Positions 1-7,167 are shown, numbered from the stretch's first letter. The stretch: DNA of 31,129 nt from Citrobacter sp. (GCA_019415335.1 DXKH01000122.1:1-31129); one strand, 5' to 3'. Notes: generated from the letters alone by a model not told the origin. Numbers and translations: made by a program.

Positions 1-2
1 GC

Positions 3-185
3 CTGACACCGCACGGCGAATCACTGCTGGCGTATTACGACTCCCCGGCCTCCGTATTTGCAGCAATGCTGGCGCATCGCACTGCTGGCGGGTGTGCCTC
101 GCTGAGTGAATACACCGCTGAATTTAACCGCCTTTCCGCCCTCTTCTCGCAGGAGTGGCAGCGCGTGACGGGATACCAGCCATGA
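3..185 (+). CDS. 3' end of an unidentified phage early gene (partial)
   Basis: An open frame enters from the left edge and stops with TGA at 183-185, overlapping the ATG of the gpA-like gene in an ATGA arrangement, which is typical of translationally coupled genes in this operon. About 60 C-terminal residues are visible, with no zinc-finger, transmembrane or catalytic motif that I recognise; the segment ends in EWQRVTGYQP. In P2-like phages the genes just before A are small early ORFs or a DNA adenine methylase, but I cannot assign this fragment to any of them. The stop/start overlap is the main evidence that it is a real gene. Confidence 0.55.
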   Translation: MTPHGESLLAYYDSPASVFAAMLAHRTAGGCASLSEYTAEFNRLSALFSQEWQRVTGYQP

Positions 186-3073
186 GTGCGTTTGCATGGA
201 GCTGGAATGAACCACGACCAGCTATTGATCCGGCCAGATTTACGGAGCGCAGGCAGGAAACTGAAACCGACCTGCAACGCGCCATCCGTTACTACCTTGA
301 GGCGGACAAAAGGGCACAGGAAGAACAGGAAGCGAAGGAAGAAGCCTTTTTCGCACAATCCGCCATGGGTAAAAAACTCATGGCATCCCTTGAGGAAGCC
401 GGACAGCGTGAAAAGCTGGCACAGAGCATCATCAGTAAGCGCCGGGCAACAGAACAAGACCCGGTAGCCCGTGCCTTTGCCACACTGAAGGTGCTTCCCG
501 TTTATCTGCGAGAACCTCTGAGCCGCCACCTCTCTTTCCTGCGCAAGAAGCAGGAAGCCGATCGTCAGAAAGGCAAAAAGAGCTGGCAGGCGGAACGCTA
601 TACACGCGGAACCCTGCGCAAAATATTCGAACGTCTGGATCGCACTGACGGGCGCTGGCTGACACCGGGTTATCGCTCCCTTGCCGGACGCGAACGCCTG
701 GACGATTTGCTTTACCTGCCGCAGCTCAACAAACACCAGATACAGACGCTGGCCACCATGACGGCGGCGATGTTCAGCAGCACCTTCGAAAAACTCTGCG
801 ATGGCTTTGGCGCGACCGATGGCGAACTGACCATGGATGTAACGCTGAAGGCGTATCAGATGCTGGCCCGCATGGCGTTACACCTGCACATCATGCCTCC
901 ACATTATGACGCACTGACAACAGATAAAGACCGGAGGAACGGACCGGACACGGAGCTGCTGCCGGGCGCAATCCTTCGCCTGACCTGTGCGGAATGGTGG
1001 AAACGCAAACTGTGGCTGTTACGTTGCGAGTGGAGAGAAGAACAACTCCGCGCCGCCTGTCTGGTTTCCAGAAAAACATCGCCCTATCTGAGCCAGGACG
1101 CATTAAGCGAGTTTCGCGCACAGCGCGAGAAAACACGCGATTTCCTGAAAAGTTTCATGCTGGAAAACGAAGATGGGTTCACGATTGATCTCGAGACAGT
1201 GTATTACGCGGGAGTAAGTAACCCGGTTCACCGTAAGGCAGAAATGATGGCCACCATGAAGGGGCTGGAACTTCTGGCCGAAGCCCGTGGCGACAAAGCG
1301 GTGTTTCTGACTGTCACCTGCCCGTCAAAATACCACGCCACAACAGAGAACGGTCATCCGAATCCCAAATGGAACGGGGCCACCATGCGCGACTCCAGCG
1401 ATTACCTGGTTAACACGTTTTTTGCGGCGGTCCGCAAGAAACTGAACCGCGACGGCCTGCGCTGGTATGGCATCCGCACGGTGGAGCCTCACCATGACGG
1501 CACCGTGCACTGGCATATGATGGTCTTTGCTCATCCGGAAGAAATCGACACTATTGTGTCCCACACCCGCGATATTGCCATTCAGGAAGATCGTCACGAG
1601 CTGGGTGATGATATTACCCCACGCTTTAAGGCGGAGTACGTCGACGGCTCAAAAGGCACACCGACCAGCTACATCGCCACCTACATCGGGAAAAACCTGG
1701 ACAGCCGTGCCGTGGATGGCATCGACCCGAAAACGGGCAAGCCACGCGTTGACCACGAAACCGGAAAATCAATGGCCGAGAGCGTGGAACGCGCCATCGG
1801 CTGGGCGCGCCTTCACCGGGTCCGCCAGTTCCAGTTCTTTGGCATCCCCTCCCGCCAGGTATGGCGTGAACTGCGCCGCCTTGCCAGCCAGATGGCACGC
1901 AACCCGGAAGGCCCGCAACGGCTAAAGGATGACGCAATGGATGCGGTTCTTGCCGCCGCTGATGCCGGATGTTTTGCCACCTACATAGAGAAACAGGGCG
2001 GCGTACTTGTTCCACGCAAAGACTACCTGATTCGCACCGCCTACGACCTCGCCGATGAGCTAAACGATTACGGCGAACAGAGCGTACAGATTTACGGGAT
2101 CTGGTCACCACTCATCGGGGAATCCTCCCGTGTGTGCACGCATCCGGATAACTGGAAGCTGGTAAGACGCAAACCGGAAGCGGAAGACAGTGCCCGCGAA
2201 AATGGTTTTGACCTTCAGGGCGGCCCTGCCGCCCCTTGGACTCGTGGCAATAACTGTCCCCGTGTACAGGAAACGGACAACAACGGGACAGAACAGCCGG
2301 AAGAACGGCCAGCACCATGGCCGCAGCTCCTTGACGGCGTTGAAGTGAACGAATGGATGCGCTCACTGAAACGGCACGAACGCCGGGCGCTGATGCGTTC
2401 GCTTCGTGACAAACAGGCAAAAAACAGCAGTGATGAAATGCAGAGCTGGACACAGAGCCGCAAACAGCAGCGGCCTTTGCCTGATAACCACGAATTACTC
2501 GCTAAAGAATGGCGGGAGTCTGCTGAATCTCTCGGCCTGCATATCGGTGAACAGCAGATGCAGCACCTGTTACGGGGCGGCAGTCTGTACGTTGACGGCA
2601 GCATCATTGCACCTCAGGGATTTGAAATTGTACGCAAACCGGATACCCGACCGGACAGCCGGATCACGCAGCTCTGGCAGCGTCTGAGCCGTAACCACGG
2701 CGTAAGCAGCACGGAGATCCGCCATAACCCGGTCGCCAGCTATCTGGAACAGCTGGGGGCATCAGACCCCGAAGCCACCGCACGCCTGGCATCCACACTT
2801 CAGCAGGGCCAGAACACCATGAAAACCCCCGTTACCATGCTTTCTGACATGCTGCGCGCCATCCGTGACGCAGAGCACGCACAGAGAATCAGTGAAACCA
2901 CTGAACGCGCCCGCCGCAAAGCAGACCTGCTGCGGGGTAGCCTGACCAGTGGAAACAAAAAACAGACAGAAACGGGACTCACAAATCCCGTAAATGAGCA
3001 AAAACGTGCCGCGATATATGAAGCGCGCACAAAACAGGCAAAAGCGGGATTTAAAAATCCTGTAACCGATTAA
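182..3073 (+). CDS. A: Replication initiation endonuclease, P2 gpA family (rolling circle)
   Basis: This is a 963-residue homologue of P2 gpA, the HUH endonuclease that nicks the phage origin and starts rolling-circle replication. The HUH motif reads EPHHDGTVHWHMMVF, with His443-Trp444-His445, and the paired active-site tyrosines are Tyr497 and Tyr501 in SYIATYIGKN; this Tyr-x3-Tyr spacing is that of P2 gpA (Tyr450/Tyr454). The protein is about 200 residues longer than P2 gpA, with extra charged sequence at the N-terminus and a basic, Arg/Lys-rich C-terminal tail. I chose ATG 182 because it overlaps the upstream stop; an earlier in-frame start at 155 would overlap that gene by 31 bases. In P2 the origin lies inside gene A; I did not identify the nick site here. 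Confidence 0.95.
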   Translation: MSAFAWSWNEPRPAIDPARFTERRQETETDLQRAIRYYLEADKRAQEEQEAKEEAFFAQSAMGKKLMASLEEAGQREKLAQSIISKRRATEQDPVARAFATLKVLPVYLREPLSRHLSFLRKKQEADRQKGKKSWQAERYTRGTLRKIFERLDRTDGRWLTPGYRSLAGRERLDDLLYLPQLNKHQIQTLATMTAAMFSSTFEKLCDGFGATDGELTMDVTLKAYQMLARMALHLHIMPPHYDALTTDKDRRNGPDTELLPGAILRLTCAEWWKRKLWLLRCEWREEQLRAACLVSRKTSPYLSQDALSEFRAQREKTRDFLKSFMLENEDGFTIDLETVYYAGVSNPVHRKAEMMATMKGLELLAEARGDKAVFLTVTCPSKYHATTENGHPNPKWNGATMRDSSDYLVNTFFAAVRKKLNRDGLRWYGIRTVEPHHDGTVHWHMMVFAHPEEIDTIVSHTRDIAIQEDRHELGDDITPRFKAEYVDGSKGTPTSYIATYIGKNLDSRAVDGIDPKTGKPRVDHETGKSMAESVERAIGWARLHRVRQFQFFGIPSRQVWRELRRLASQMARNPEGPQRLKDDAMDAVLAAADAGCFATYIEKQGGVLVPRKDYLIRTAYDLADELNDYGEQSVQIYGIWSPLIGESSRVCTHPDNWKLVRRKPEAEDSARENGFDLQGGPAAPWTRGNNCPRVQETDNNGTEQPEERPAPWPQLLDGVEVNEWMRSLKRHERRALMRSLRDKQAKNSSDEMQSWTQSRKQQRPLPDNHELLAKEWRESAESLGLHIGEQQMQHLLRGGSLYVDGSIIAPQGFEIVRKPDTRPDSRITQLWQRLSRNHGVSSTEIRHNPVASYLEQLGASDPEATARLASTLQQGQNTMKTPVTMLSDMLRAIRDAEHAQRISETTERARRKADLLRGSLTSGNKKQTETGLTNPVNEQKRAAIYEARTKQAKAGFKNPVTD
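2972..3062. repeat. Two imperfect inverted repeats, 72 bp apart, at the 3' end of gene A
   Basis: ACGGGA (2972-2977) pairs with TCCCGT (2986-2991) around an 8-base loop. Exactly 72 bp (24 codons) further on, CGGGATTT (3045-3052) pairs with AAATCCTG (3055-3062) with one G-T pair. Both copies encode the related peptides GLTNPV and GFKNPV. They lie just upstream of the parM-like gene, where type II partition systems carry their centromere/operator, so they could be ParR-type binding sites. They could equally be a duplicated peptide motif. Confidence 0.4.
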
Positions 3074-3097
3074 TTATTCAACATAAGGAAAAGCGAC

Positions 3098-4057
3098 ATG
3101 AAAATTTGTATCGACGACGGCTCCACCAACATCAAGCTGGCATGGACTGAGAACGGCGAACGCCGCAACGCCATCAGCCCGAACAGCTTCAAGTCGGAAT
3201 GGTCTGCGCCGTTCGGTGGCACGCAGCCCGCGAACTACATGCTTGATGGCGTGCGCTATGGTTTTGATCCGGTCAGCGATCGCTTTGTCCAGACGACCGA
3301 TACGCAATACCAGTACAGCGATGTGAATGTCATTGCCATTCATCACGCGCTGGTCAAATCAGGCATCACGCCACAGGAGGTGGATGTGGTTGTCACCCTG
3401 CCACTGAGCGAGTATTTCGACACAAACGCACAGCCGGACATAGCCAACATCAACCGCAAAAAAGCAAACGTCATGCGCCCGGTGGCGTACCAGAACGGAA
3501 AAGCATTCACTATCCGTAACGTACGGGTTATGCCTGAATCCATACCGGCTGGTTTTAAAGCACTGGCTGACATGAGTCCGTTTGAATCCCTGCTGATTGT
3601 GGATTTAGGCGGAACCACGCTGGATGTGGCAAAGGTTCAGGGACAACTGGCAGGTATCAGCCAGGTGTTTTGCGATCCACACGTAGGCGTTTCCCTGATG
3701 GCCGATGCCGTACTGTCGGTGATGGCCACTAACGGTATGCGTACCAGTCACCACATCGCCAATACCATTATCGAACATCGCCATGATGAAGCCTGGCTGC
3801 GCCAGCACATCCACAATGACGCGCATTACGCCAGCCTGATGGCGGTTATTCGTGAAAAGGAAGAAACACTGAAACAACGCGTGATCCGCGCGCTGGCGGG
3901 TTTTTCGGGTTACGGGCGGGTGATGGTTGTCGGTGGCGGGGCAGAGATTGTGGCACCCGCTATCCGCGAAGCCTGCGGAGTTAATGCGACTTTCATCGCG
4001 GACGGGGTGCCACAGTTTGCTCTGGTTAATGGGCTGTACGCAATGGACAAGGAGTAA
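3098..4057 (+). CDS. parM: ParM/StbA-family actin-like segregation ATPase
   Basis: This 319-residue protein matches plasmid R1 ParM (320 residues) along its whole length, including the opening IDDGSTNIKLAW, SPNSFKSEW, QYSDVNVIAIHHAL, VMPESIPAG, LLIVDLGGTTLD and VMVVGGGAEIV. These are the phosphate-1, phosphate-2 and adenosine loops of the actin/Hsp70 fold. ParM polymerises into filaments that push replicated plasmids apart when capped by ParR bound to parC. A start at 3098 follows AAGGAAAAGCGAC and gives the canonical N-terminus. Only 24 bases separate it from gene A, so the usual upstream parC array is absent. It is read with gene A and the ParR-like gene. The family is sure; its role in a chromosomally integrated phage is not. 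Confidence 0.93.
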   Translation: MKICIDDGSTNIKLAWTENGERRNAISPNSFKSEWSAPFGGTQPANYMLDGVRYGFDPVSDRFVQTTDTQYQYSDVNVIAIHHALVKSGITPQEVDVVVTLPLSEYFDTNAQPDIANINRKKANVMRPVAYQNGKAFTIRNVRVMPESIPAGFKALADMSPFESLLIVDLGGTTLDVAKVQGQLAGISQVFCDPHVGVSLMADAVLSVMATNGMRTSHHIANTIIEHRHDEAWLRQHIHNDAHYASLMAVIREKEETLKQRVIRALAGFSGYGRVMVVGGGAEIVAPAIREACGVNATFIADGVPQFALVNGLYAMDKE

Positions 4058-4061
4058 ACCA

Positions 4062-4373
4062 ATGACGACACCAACCAGACGGATAAGTTTCTATCTGAAG
4101 CCCGCCGCCGTCAAGAACGAAGGCGAAGCATGCGCCTGGCTGGACAGCCTTACACCAGAAGCCCGCAAAAGTGGTCAACGCGTGGCTTTTCTGGCCGGGC
4201 TGGCACTACTGAAAATGAATCCGGCAGAGGCTTACCGACTGGCTGCATGGGCTGATGATGAGGCGTTATCAATGACACAAACCAGGACAGAACGCCCCGC
4301 GTCACAGCCAGTATCAGCCGCACAGATAACCAGTCAGATGGCCGGAAATATCCGGGCGTTATTTCCCGAATAA
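4062..4373 (+). CDS. stbB: ParR/StbB-like partner of the ParM homologue
   Basis: This 103-residue protein starts 4 bases after the ParM-like stop, behind GGAG. It opens with RRISFYLKP, carries a helix-rich middle (EARKSGQRVAFLAGLALLKMNP) and ends in a short tail IRALFPE. Size, position, a basic N-terminus with a beta-strand pattern as in ribbon-helix-helix proteins, and a C-terminal segment resembling R1 ParR's ILRSLFPK all fit the DNA-binding adaptor of a type II partition system. Adaptors of this type bind parC, repress their own operon and cap ParM filaments through the C-terminal peptide. Overall identity to R1 ParR looks low, so the call depends partly on its coupling with parM. Confidence 0.75.
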   Translation: MTTPTRRISFYLKPAAVKNEGEACAWLDSLTPEARKSGQRVAFLAGLALLKMNPAEAYRLAAWADDEALSMTQTRTERPASQPVSAAQITSQMAGNIRALFPE

Positions 4374-4378
4374 CACAA

Positions 4379-4402
4379 CATCAGGGCGCATCCGCCCTGA
4401 TG
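4379..4402 (+). terminator. Hairpin after the parM/stbB pair
   Basis: A perfect 10-bp inverted repeat (CATCAGGGCG, loop CATC, CGCCCTGATG) lies six bases after the ParR-like stop. It is followed by ACTTTAAC rather than a clear T run, so it is more likely an attenuator or mRNA-stabilising hairpin than a complete intrinsic terminator. Confidence 0.5.
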
Positions 4403-4436
4403 ACTTTAACCCGGGAGCATAAACAAGGGGGACACA

Positions 4437-4769
4437 ATGCAACACATTGACAGAGAAAAAGCGCAGCGACTGATTGAGCGGATGGAAGCGCTGGCGAAAG
4501 AAGAAAATGTCAACATCCAAAAAATAGCTGAATGTGGCCAGATAGTTCTTCGTCGTGAAAAAGACCTCAAACAACTGATGTCTGGCGAAACCAGCAAAAC
4601 ATGGACTTCAGGCGAGAAGACGGTTTATTGCAGTTTCTGCAATAAATCCCAGTACGAAGTCACAAAGGTGATTGCCGGACCGTCTGTTTACATCTGCAAT
4701 GAGTGCGTGGATTTGTGCAATGAAATTATCAGGAAAGAAGTGACAGACAAAAAGGAAAAAAACGCATGA
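4437..4769 (+). CDS. Stand-alone ClpX-type C4 zinc-binding domain protein
   Basis: This 110-residue protein has an N-terminal helical region of about 55 residues ([19 protein letters not shown] and a Lys/Glu-rich stretch) followed by a near-exact copy of the ClpX zinc-binding domain. The ligands are Cys65, Cys68, Cys87 and Cys90, in CSFCNKSQ and [18 protein letters not shown]. In ClpX this domain dimerises and binds adaptors such as SspB and substrates such as lambda O and MuA. No AAA+ ATPase domain follows, so the protein cannot unfold substrates itself. It starts after a strong AAGGGGGAC site and overlaps the next gene by ATGA. Possible roles, by inference, are decoy for adaptors, modulator of ClpXP, or regulator. 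Similar short proteins are annotated in phages but I know of no established function. Confidence 0.88.
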   Translation: MQHIDREKAQRLIERMEALAKEENVNIQKIAECGQIVLRREKDLKQLMSGETSKTWTSGEKTVYCSFCNKSQYEVTKVIAGPSVYICNECVDLCNEIIRKEVTDKKEKNA

Positions 4770-5080
4770 ACAGAAAACAGAAACAAGAGTTGAAATACTT
4801 CTTACGTAAAGAAATTGCCAGGCTTGAAGATGCAGAGTCACAATCATCAGAAATTCCGTTCGGAATGGATATCAACGACGCCCGTATGCTCCAGGCATAC
4901 CGCATAGCTCAGGCTGCACTACAGGCAAAACCGTCAGATGGACTGGTTAGAGCAGTACATTTCTATGAACTGGTAAAGCGTGAGAATCCGCCAGCCGAAA
5001 CCGGAGCATGGAAAGACGCTGTTGACTGGGTGCTCAAAGAGGCTTGTCAGGTTGTAAACACTGGCATCAAAGGAGACTGA
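4766..5080 (+). CDS. Small phage protein of unknown function (104 aa)
   Basis: The start ATG overlaps the stop of the ClpX-domain gene (ATGA), showing translational coupling. The protein is predicted helical and charged: a Lys/Glu-rich N-terminus ([20 protein letters not shown]), then [19 protein letters not shown], and a C-terminal stretch with [14 protein letters not shown]. There is no signal peptide, membrane segment or metal-binding motif. I do not recognise the family; the middle resembles accessory proteins common in the early regions of enterobacterial phages. Confidence 0.65.
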   Translation: MNRKQKQELKYFLRKEIARLEDAESQSSEIPFGMDINDARMLQAYRIAQAALQAKPSDGLVRAVHFYELVKRENPPAETGAWKDAVDWVLKEACQVVNTGIKGD

Positions 5081-5081
5081 T

Positions 5082-5291
5082 ATGGCTATTGCCGCAAGTT
5101 ACACCATGCATCTCTATTGTGATTGTCGCCAGTGTACAAATGGTAAATATCAAACGCCAGACTTTGGTGAATATATCGGTACGTCATGGGCTGGCTGTGC
5201 AAAAGAGGCCCGTAAAGACGGGTGGCGAATAAGTCAAGACAAAACGCGTGCTTTTGCGCCCGGGCATAAAGTTTTGAGGATTAACAAATGA
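5082..5291 (+). CDS. Small Cys-containing phage protein of unknown function (69 aa)
   Basis: This ORF starts two bases after the previous stop, behind AAAGGAG. It contains CDCRQC near residues 13-18 and another Cys at about residue 38 (SWAGCAKEARKDGWRIS), followed by KTRAFAPGHK. The Cys spacing suggests a small zinc ribbon or treble-clef-like fold, but a fourth obvious ligand pair is missing. It overlaps the next gene by ATGA. Small proteins with a C-x-C-x2-C start and a GWR motif are common beside phage early genes, without known function. Confidence 0.65.
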   Translation: MAIAASYTMHLYCDCRQCTNGKYQTPDFGEYIGTSWAGCAKEARKDGWRISQDKTRAFAPGHKVLRINK

Positions 5292-5629
5292 CCACTATTA
5301 CCAGAGAACAAGCTCTGAAAATTATTGAGGCAGCCGATGAGGTTATTAGTGCGCTTGCCGGAACTAACGAGGATGTTCACCCTGGTAGCGATAACATGCT
5401 ACGCCTGTGGGATGACCTGAATGACCGTTACGCGCCCCCGGAAGTAGTGCGTGAGCTGGCACGAATTGTGCTGGCATCGCTGGAAGCAGAGCCAGTAGCA
5501 TGGATGCATGTAAATAACGGCATCGGAATACCAGCAATAACAAGGAGTAAAGATGTTGCAGAGAGTTGGTTATCAAAAGGCTGGTATGTCCAACCCTTAC
5601 ATCTAGCCCAGCCTGCATCAAAGCTATAG
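5288..5629 (+). CDS. Small phage protein of unknown function (113 aa), last gene of the early operon
   Basis: The start overlaps the preceding stop (ATGA). Residues 1-65 are helical and acidic (REQALKIIEAADEVISALAG, then VVRELARIVLASLEAEPVAWM). The EPVAWM element followed by a short beta-rich tail (WYVQPLHLAQPASKL) is a pattern seen in many lambdoid and P2-like accessory proteins, but it gives no biochemical role. A strong intrinsic terminator follows eleven bases after the stop, marking the end of the operon that began with gene A. Confidence 0.65.
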   Translation: MTTITREQALKIIEAADEVISALAGTNEDVHPGSDNMLRLWDDLNDRYAPPEVVRELARIVLASLEAEPVAWMHVNNGIGIPAITRSKDVAESWLSKGWYVQPLHLAQPASKL

Positions 5630-5639
5630 AAATGAGCCA

Positions 5640-5668
5640 AAACGCCCTCTTCCAGGGCGTTTATTTCA
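5640..5668 (+). terminator. Intrinsic terminator of the early operon
   Basis: AACGCCCT (5641-5648) pairs perfectly with AGGGCGTT (5654-5661) around CTTCC and is followed by a T-rich tail (TTATTT). It stands directly after the last early ORF. Confidence 0.85.
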
Positions 5669-5670
5669 AT

Positions 5671-5700
5671 GCACAATAGTGCACAAATTTGCACAATTTT
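5671..5700. repeat. Three tandem 10-bp GCACAA-N4 iterons
   Basis: GCACAATAGT, GCACAAATTT and GCACAATTTT follow each other without a gap, placing GCACAA on one DNA face every 10 bp; a fourth GCACAA occurs at 5763-5768. Tandem phased repeats of this kind are typical protein-binding arrays (partition centromeres, iterons, terminase sites). Which protein binds is unknown. Confidence 0.65.
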
Positions 5701-5767
5701 TTTGAACGACTTTTTACCCTTCCAGCCCGCGTGGCGGCTGGATCCGTCAAGGATCCGTGCGTGCACA

Positions 5768-5783
5768 AAAAAACGCGTTTTTT
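5768..5783. repeat. 16-bp palindrome A6CGCGT6
   Basis: A perfect self-complementary AAAAAACGCGTTTTTT lies ten bases before the candidate cos end. The flanking A and T tracts could bend DNA, which would suit a terminase or IHF-assisted packaging site. This is inference. Confidence 0.6.
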
Positions 5784-5792
5784 CTGCGCGCA

Positions 5793-5811
5793 GGTGACGG
5801 GGGAACAGCCC
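5793..5811. other. cos: Candidate cos (cohesive end) site
   Basis: GGTGACGGGGGAACAGCCC aligns without gaps to the P2 19-base cohesive end as I remember it, with about 13 of 19 positions identical, including the GG start and the G-rich centre. It sits between the early operon and gene Q, where P2 cos lies, with palindromic sequence on both sides. The alignment is by memory and G-rich sequences match easily, so this is tentative. Confidence 0.35.
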
Positions 5812-6069
5812 GCGTTTCAGGGGGTAAATAGCGTTCCCTTAACGATGTCGCAGCGACACGACAGAATGGCCGTATTTCTCACGCTGAGCGTGAAAAAGAC
5901 GTGAGGGATTCTGATTTGATGGGGTGAAAGGTAAGGCCGTCAAAATCGCACTGAGGCGGCGAGAACATGCAGTCAACGCGGTGGGATTGCGTAAGAGTCT
6001 GACCGTCGATGGTGGCGATAAACCGGAAGGCGTCGTGAAATTATCTGACTGATACAGGAGCTGGAGAGT

Positions 6070-6094
6070 CGGGGCATAAATTTTTTATGCCCCG
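6070..6094. terminator. Hairpin behind gene Q
   Basis: CGGGGCATAAA pairs with TTTATGCCCCG (11-bp stem, 3-base loop) 26 bases beyond the Q stop codon. In the leftward direction no T run follows, so it may act as an mRNA 3'-end hairpin rather than a classical terminator. Confidence 0.5.
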
Positions 6095-6120
6095 GCGAAG
6101 CAGCAGACAAGCGAAGCGCG

Positions 6121-7167
6121 TCAGGATGTGGGCTGGGTGTCTAACAGTGCGTAAGGGTTAAAGCGGATCACCTCTTCGCCAAGCCAGTCATTGATGTGCT
6201 TCATGGCCTCCATGACGGGCATCAGCTCGTTAATTGCGTAAACCCGCGCGGCCTTCTCCACATCACCAAACGCACTTTTTTCGCCCGGCATCGCCCCCAT
6301 CAGTTGCGGCGGAACGCGGTGCGCAGCCAGCACATCATCACGGGATGCCGCCTTAACATTCATGAACTCATCCTTTGCGGTGATCTGCTGGAACGGCAAA
6401 ATTTGCACCCCCTCTTTGCCCCCGTTGGGCGCATGGATGAGCACGTTTTTAAACGCGCCACCACCACGCGCACCCTGTAACGTTTCTTTCAGGGAGTCCA
6501 TGCTTTCGCGGTTTACCTGCGCTGCTCCGATGTAGATGATGCACCCGGCGTGGGATCCATTGTCGTAATACAGTTTTCTGAACATGTCCGCCGAATGAGA
6601 CAGGCTGGCCGAGAGTAATGCGCCAAGATATTCCGGCATGCCGTAAATTTCCTGGTTAATATCCGGATTTATCAGGTGGCACACTTTGCCAGGGCGAAAC
6701 TGGAACGCGTCCTTGCCATCCTGCACATACCACCATGATTCAAGATCGCTTCCGCGTCGCATGTATTTCGCCAGTGCGTGCCGTAATTTAAGCGGTTCGC
6801 CGAGCATATTGCTTCTAAGCTCAAGGAATGCGTTACCGAACACAAACCAGTCCAGCGCCAGCGCCGAGAAATCCTGCCGGGAAAGCAGCGGGTGCGGGAT
6901 GTAGCAACCGAGTAATACATTGCGCTTAAAGTAAAGCGCAGACTGATGCCAGGACGTTTGCCGGGCTGCTCTTGCCAGACCGTACCAGTCCACCGGGGTT
7001 TCATACCACCGCCCGTTATCAGCACAGTACATATTGTCCAGCAGGTCATGCCCGGTCAGGCGATAAGGACCATCAAATGTGAATGCACTGAGCGATGATT
7101 CTTTCCTGAGCGCATCAGCGAGATCAATGCGTGAACTCATTCGCACTTTTTTATTTTTTCTGCTCAT
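6121..7167 (-). CDS. Q: Portal protein, P2 gpQ family
   Basis: This 348-residue protein has the length of P2 gpQ (about 344). Recognisable portal features include FTFDGPYRLTG near the N-terminus, HPLLSRQDF, the stretch DWFVFGNAFLELRSN (residues about 106-120), LINPDINQEIYGMPEYLGAL, YDNGSHAGCIIYI and the C-terminal HRVPPQLMGAMPGEKSAFGD followed by FNPYALL. Portals form the dodecameric ring at one capsid vertex through which terminase pumps DNA. It is the second gene of a leftward operon; its ATG shares a base with the P stop codon (TGATG), indicating coupled translation. Confidence 0.96.
   Translation of the reverse strand: MSRKNKKVRMSSRIDLADALRKESSLSAFTFDGPYRLTGHDLLDNMYCADNGRWYETPVDWYGLARAARQTSWHQSALYFKRNVLLGCYIPHPLLSRQDFSALALDWFVFGNAFLELRSNMLGEPLKLRHALAKYMRRGSDLESWWYVQDGKDAFQFRPGKVCHLINPDINQEIYGMPEYLGALLSASLSHSADMFRKLYYDNGSHAGCIIYIGAAQVNRESMDSLKETLQGARGGGAFKNVLIHAPNGGKEGVQILPFQQITAKDEFMNVKAASRDDVLAAHRVPPQLMGAMPGEKSAFGDVEKAARVYAINELMPVMEAMKHINDWLGEEVIRFNPYALLDTQPTS

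Larger units (their letters stand above)
5630..6120. other. Non-coding intergenic region with the probable cos/packaging site
   Basis: There are about 490 bases without a convincing gene between the convergent early operon and gene Q. In P2, cos occupies this interval. Seen here, in order: the terminator, three 10-bp iterons (5671-5700), an inverted repeat CCAGCC/GGCTGG near 5730, a GGATCCGT direct repeat (5741 and 5752), a 16-bp palindrome (5768-5783), a candidate cos end (5793-5811), TGTCG/CGACA and TCACGCT/AGCGTGA inverted repeats near 5848 and 5878, and an 11-bp-stem hairpin (6070-6094). From about 5900 to 6065 I see nothing specific. Confidence 0.7.

Noticed and set aside
35..736. 233-residue minus-strand frame at the left edge
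   Set aside because: It is antisense to the start of gene A and to the upstream partial ORF; Cys/Phe-rich random-looking sequence.
5689..5904. 71-residue frame in the cos interval
   Set aside because: It overlaps the iterons, the palindrome and the candidate cos; no ribosome site and no family features.
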